Shown one piece after another: positions 59,880 through 64,000 of a stretch of 64,000 nucleotides of DNA. The notes below the pieces were generated by a model. It searched no databases. It had not been told where the DNA came from and saw only the letters and a list, made by a program, of their open reading frames with translations. A program made the position numbers and the translations under genes. Each line of letters opens with the position of its first letter. The first letter of the stretch is position 1. This DNA is from Epiperipatus broadwayi (lineage: Eukaryota; Onychophora; Udeonychophora; Euonychophora; Peripatidae): contig JAQFVV010000042.1 of the NCBI GenBank assembly GCA_028023455.1, positions 7,647,922 through 7,711,921 on the forward strand. Reading direction: 5' to 3'.

Positions 59880-60720
59880 AAAAAAGTTTTAAGTTGCAAT
59901 TATGTATTTATTTAAATTACAAATTGTTTGGTTCTTTTACCAATATTTAGGGGAGGGGGGTATTAAAATACAATTAGTTTGAAAATAAAAATATAAAAAA
60001 GTGTAGATTTAAATATATTTACTTTTATAAAATGTTTACTTTCTCTCAACATTTTCTCCAAAACTAATTATTTACTTTAGAATATTTTTTTTTTAAATTT
60101 TGTTTTATAATAAATCCTTTTTCCTTAAAGTTTCATACTAACATCATTAATTATTATTTATTGTCTCTTTTTTAAAATCAAATCAATTTACAAATTGCAA
60201 GACTGGTAAATTAATATCTTTTAAGAAAAAGATTAAAACATTGACCTTGTTGGAGTTTTATTACTTTGAATTATGTAAAAGACAAATCCATTTGACCATT
60301 GTCATGATAACAAATTTATTTAAATCTGAAAGGAATTTAATATTTAAGAAATTAAAGATAATTTTCTGACAATAGAAAATAGCATATTACCTTAGTTTTA
60401 ACTGATTTCACTTCACAAAGAAGAAACTTATTGTTAACGAGTACTAAAATAAACTACTGGGCTGTTAGCTAGATATTAAGCTAAAAAAGAATAGTCTGTT
60501 TAGTTTAGAGTGATTGCTTTATTTAAGTACCAAACGCAAAATAATAAATTTAATTGCTATTCTTTATTAAAATATTGCTTTAAATACATTAATAAATTGT
60601 CATTTCCATGAATGGGGAAAAAAACAACAACTAATATTTTAATTATAGTCTGAAAATATTGGAAAATTTTAAGACTATATCTAAAGAGAATGATTAAAGA
60701 AAGTTTATTATATTGTACTA
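59880..60720. other. AT-rich non-coding stretch
   Basis: Nothing recognised. Confidence 0.35.
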
Positions 60721-60754
60721 TATATAGAATAATATATGTAGTATAATATATATA

Positions 60755-62015
60755 GTATTATCAGTTTTATACAAAATTTTTACCAAGATAATTACAACTC
60801 ATCTACAGAGAACATTGAATTTCTACCAATCAAGAGAACAAGCTGAATTTAAAAGTGGTTTTAATACAGTAGATCATATCCCGATATTGAGACAAGTTAT
60901 AGAAAGGACAAATGAATATGAGTTGCCATTATGCTTTGGATTTGTAGATTGTGAAAAGGCATTTGTTTCTATAAACATTTTTTCAGTGATTAAAGCATTG
61001 AATCATCAAGGTATAGATCCAGAATATTGTCATATTTTAAAGAATATTTATAAAAATGCAACAGCAACAATTAAATTACATAATGTTACTAGGAAAGTCA
61101 ACATTGAGAAGGGGTAAAACAGAGTGACTTCATATCTCCAAAACTTTTTATAGCAGTGCTGCAAAAAATATTTTGTGGATTAAAATGGGAAGCTAAAGGA
61201 GTGAAAGTAAATGGAAATTATTTAAGTCATTTAGATTTTGCAGATGATGTGGTTGTTTTGCAAATAATGCTTTAGAGCTGCAGGAAATGTTGCAGCAGTT
61301 AGCAGATGAAAGTAGAAAAGTAGGACTAAAGTTAAATGTTAAAAAGACTAAAGTAATGTTCAATGGATTTTCTCAAAATATAAAAATAAAGATTGATTAT
61401 GATGAGTTAGAAGTAGTTAAGAGCTACAAATACCTTGTTCAGATTATTAATACAGATGGAAACATAATGGATGAAATTAATCATAGAATTAAACTTGTTT
61501 GGAATGCTTTTGGTAGAAATAACTTGATACTAAAAGGATGTGTTTGAAAAGAAAGGTTTTTAATAAATGTGTTTTACCAGTTCTTACTTATGGATCTCGG
61601 ACTTGGACATTTAATAGAAGAGCAATACAGAGACTTCAGACCATTCAAAGAAGTTTGGAGTGATGCATGTTAGGAATAACAAGAAGAGATCAAAAACACA
61701 ATATATGGGTAAGAGAACAAACAGGTGTTACTGACCTTATTGAAAAAATTAAAAACCTGAAATGTAATTGGGCTGGGCATATTTCTAGAAGAGATGATAA
61801 TAGATGGACAATTGAAATCTTAAACTGGATGCCAAGAGATTGTAAAAGACCCAAAAAGAGACCATATATGAGATGGATCGATGAAATAAGAAAGTGTGCA
61901 GGGGTGATGTGGGGAAGAGAAGCTAAAGATTGGAAATAGATTGAACTTGGAGAGACCTTCATCCTGCAGTGGATTGATAATGGTTGATGATGCTGATGGT
62001 GATGACTATATATAG
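60755..62015 (+). mobile_element. RTE-type LINE, 5'-truncated copy
   Basis: The reading frame is clear with only a few breaks. It starts within the reverse transcriptase (SVLYKIFTKIITTHLQ), and continues with EQAEFKSGFNTVDHI, ELPLCFGFVDCEKAFVSI, the LDFADDVVVFAN catalytic box (about 61,232), VGLKLNVKKTKVMFNG, SYKYLVQIINTDGNI, and the C-terminal LGITRRDQKHN, CNWAGHISRRDDNRW and RPYMRWIDEIRKCAGVMW. It ends in 'ggttgatgatgctgatggtg' (61,981-62,000), a short degenerate repeat tail typical of RTE. The same protein is encoded antisense at 37.8-40.6 kb. The endonuclease is absent because of 5' truncation, so it cannot move on its own. Confidence 0.9.
61667..61939 (+). pseudogene. RTE LINE C-terminal domain fragment
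   Basis: A 90-codon open patch starting MLGITRRDQKHNIWVREQTG and containing WAGHISRRDDNRWT and KRPYMRWIDEIRK. These are the invariant motifs of the C-terminal region of RTE polyproteins, often annotated in animals as 'craniofacial development protein 2-like' or 'endonuclease-reverse transcriptase'. The minus-strand frame over the same bases is a shadow. Confidence 0.85.
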
Positions 62016-62790
62016 AAAAGGAATACTAAACAAACTTAATGATAAGATGGAAATTTATAAAAAATTTAAAGCATATAAAAAGATATACATAGTTCAATTA
62101 AAAAAATAGAAAACAAAATAATAATAATAAAAAGAAGTTATTTTAAGGATTAAGTATTTACCGGAAGTAAACAAAATTTTGTTGGGAAAAAATAAAAAAA
62201 GTTAAAAAAAGAATAACATAATAATAAAAGGTAGACCATACAGAAAATGAGGGTAAGAGTTGTAATTATTATATAACAGTAGTAAGATTAGATTGATAAT
62301 TTATAAAAAGGGGAAATTAATATATTTTGATATATTTACAGTAGTATATATTTATGAAAGTGTACATATATGATACTTGTTCTTACATAGTGAGATAGAT
62401 CCTGGCTATTTCAATATGTAACTTATGTGCAAATATTTTATGTTGGCAAAGCACACAAGCTTTATTTCAGCTTTTAGGTTTTTTATATAAATTCTGTATT
62501 ATATATATGTGCACACATTAATAAATTTATGATTATTATGTGATCAAGGTTATTGTTAGCTATATAAAAAATAAAAAATATGTACTTCATGATTAAAATT
62601 GTTATCAATCTGTAAAATTTTATATCACAGGAAAATAATTAATTTATAAAACTATTATCAATCATTAATTAATTCATTTTTACATTATTTGCCAATTTTA
62701 TAATTTATTAAGAAAAATGTACTGTGTAATGCTGCCACCTTTAGAATTATTTTACAACTAATTAATCATTAATATTTAAATTTAAAGTTA
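62016..62790. other. AT-rich non-coding stretch
   Basis: Nothing recognised. Confidence 0.35.
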
Positions 62791-62810
62791 TAACAATGAG
62801 GCAGGGCTTA

Positions 62811-62875
62811 CCTTCCAATGTACTGATTGGTTGTTTATCATTCTCTATATAAGGGATCACTTGTCAACAATTTTG
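62811..62875 (+). promoter_or_regulatory. Candidate polymerase II core promoter
   Basis: CCAAT at 62,815-62,819, its reverse ATTGG at 62,826-62,830, and TATATAAG at 62,846-62,853, followed about 25 bases later by 'ttgtcaacaa', a plausible start region. The first downstream ATG (62,908) opens only about 22 codons, so no gene is called. Such words occur by chance in AT-rich DNA, though CCAAT pairs with a clean TATA box are less common. Confidence 0.3.
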
Positions 62876-63263
62876 AAAGTTCTAAGTTTTTTGTTTTGAT
62901 TTTCAAAATGAAAATGTATGTTTTAGAATATTTTACATATTTATTATTTTTTCACAAAATATGTGTGAAAATATAATTATTTTAGAAGAATAATTCAGAT
63001 TTTAGTTAAAAATGTTTACCTTTACACAAAAGTAAATTGAGAAAGAAATCAGTGATATATAGTCATGTTTTTGTAATTGGTTGAGAAAAATACATTTTAT
63101 GTTGTCTACTGTAGATGATTTTTATCAGTTATAAATATAAATTATTTTTTTTAAAACTTGTTTATTTCAATAATTTGACAAATTATTAATTTGCTTTTTA
63201 GAAATTAAACTAAACTATAATTTTAAAAGACAAATATATTTTTACTGATGATTCTGTAATTGA

Positions 63264-63400
63264 CCAATGAAAAGTTTAGAACTTTAATTCACTTGGCCAA
63301 TAGGAATATTTGCAGTTAAATGATCAATGGAAGGGTTAAAGTAAAACTTTTCTTATGAAGTGTGTATTAAGACATTGCCAGTAAGCCAATGATATATAGG
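63264..63400 (+). promoter_or_regulatory. CCAAT cluster with TATA-like box
   Basis: CCAAT at 63,264-63,268, 63,297-63,301 and 63,386-63,390 on the same strand, a related TCAAT at about 63,324, and 'tatata' at 63,393-63,398. No downstream open frame within the window. Weak candidate. Confidence 0.2.
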
Positions 63401-64000
63401 TTGAAGGTTTTAATTTCATATTTATACCATGTCTGTTTTATAATTTTAAAAAAAAAAAAAATTATATTTCATGTATTATTATCTAAAAATGTCTCTGATA
63501 TATTGATGGCTTTAGTTTTAATAATCTAAACTAGTTGATTTCCTAAAGTTTTTTTTTCTCTTAATAAAGTTTTTTGAAAAGTTTATTTGAAAGAAAATTT
63601 AAGTTTTTTTATTCACATCATCAGCTTAGTGATTGTTATTTCCAATCCAAGTTACTTCTAATGAGAAATTTTAATAGAAAAATAAGTAGTAGTTTTAAAT
63701 GAGGTAGATTTGATATTATAGTTTGTTGTATGTAATCATTACTAATCCTCAATATGCTTACTTGACAGAATGTGTGTGTGCATATCTTTATAATTTATTA
63801 ATTAGCAGTTTTCTTGTTTACTCTGTGCCATACATGTCTGAAAGGAAAAAAAATTAGATATGTGTTCATTGTATATAGGAATCTTAGATAATTATATACC
63901 ATGCAAAGTTATTATATGTTTGGTCCCCCCCCCCCATGATTTATTTTCTGATTCCTGCTTAAGATATATGCAGTTATTGATATTTTGCATTGGGTAAAAT

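Overview
This window is AT-rich eukaryotic DNA, most likely from an invertebrate animal. It contains RTE-type and Tx1/L1-type LINEs, hAT, Tigger-like and TTAA-type DNA transposons, a Ty3/Gypsy remnant, a long-LTR element, tRNA-like SINEs and many microsatellites. I found no intact host protein gene, rRNA or tRNA gene. Nearly every longer open frame is a decayed transposon fragment, its antisense shadow, or a translated simple repeat. The sequence alone does not fix the species. The repeat mix would fit a mollusc, cephalopod or similar AT-rich metazoan, but that is only a guess.

Layout. 0.6-0.9 kb: RTE LINE remnant (minus). 2.0-2.2 kb: long hairpin MITE. 3.3-8.1 kb: two ~2.1-kb direct repeats around a ~550-bp interior, read as a minus-strand LTR retrotransposon with a tRNA-Lys primer site and no coding capacity. 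9.4-9.6 kb: a hairpin and one orphan end of a Tigger-like element. 14.9-16.1 kb: a fuller Tigger-like element with a TTAA-flanked foldback MITE inside it. 17.2-18.5 kb: a probable inverted-repeat element carrying a ~50-bp tandem repeat and a degenerate TTAGGG-like tract. 21.2-21.4 kb: MITE. 22.1-23.7 kb: two tandem arrays. 26.1 kb: a long (TTA)n. 28.4-28.9 kb: end of a Gypsy integrase. 29.66-31.22 kb: a 1.56-kb terminal-inverted-repeat element with a perfect 8-bp target duplication.

37.8-40.6 kb: a near full-length, broken RTE LINE on the minus strand. 41.8-42.8 kb: a ~455-bp tandem repeat carrying a tRNA-type B box. 43.1-49.6 kb: a broken Tx1/L1-like LINE (ORF1 with a zinc knuckle, then ORF2 endonuclease and reverse transcriptase) containing several short, nearly perfect tandem duplications. 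50.8 kb: a compound triplet repeat. 51.1-56.7 kb: a second Tx1/L1-like LINE, interrupted by a hAT MITE (52.58-53.12 kb) and a foldback MITE (53.30-53.49 kb). 56.8-57.9 kb: the 3' part of a third Tx1/L1-like copy. 58.1-59.5 kb: short LINE and SINE pieces. 60.7-62.0 kb: a 5'-truncated RTE LINE (plus). 62.8-63.4 kb: CCAAT and TATA clusters that look promoter-like.

The most unusual signals are: the long-LTR, almost coreless element whose LTRs carry a CTCF-like core; a recurring short module (CTCF-like core followed by TTTCTATGC-type sequence) at several unrelated-looking loci and at transposon ends; and the cluster of fresh-looking tandem duplications inside the Tx1-like LINE. All boundaries and comparisons were made by eye.
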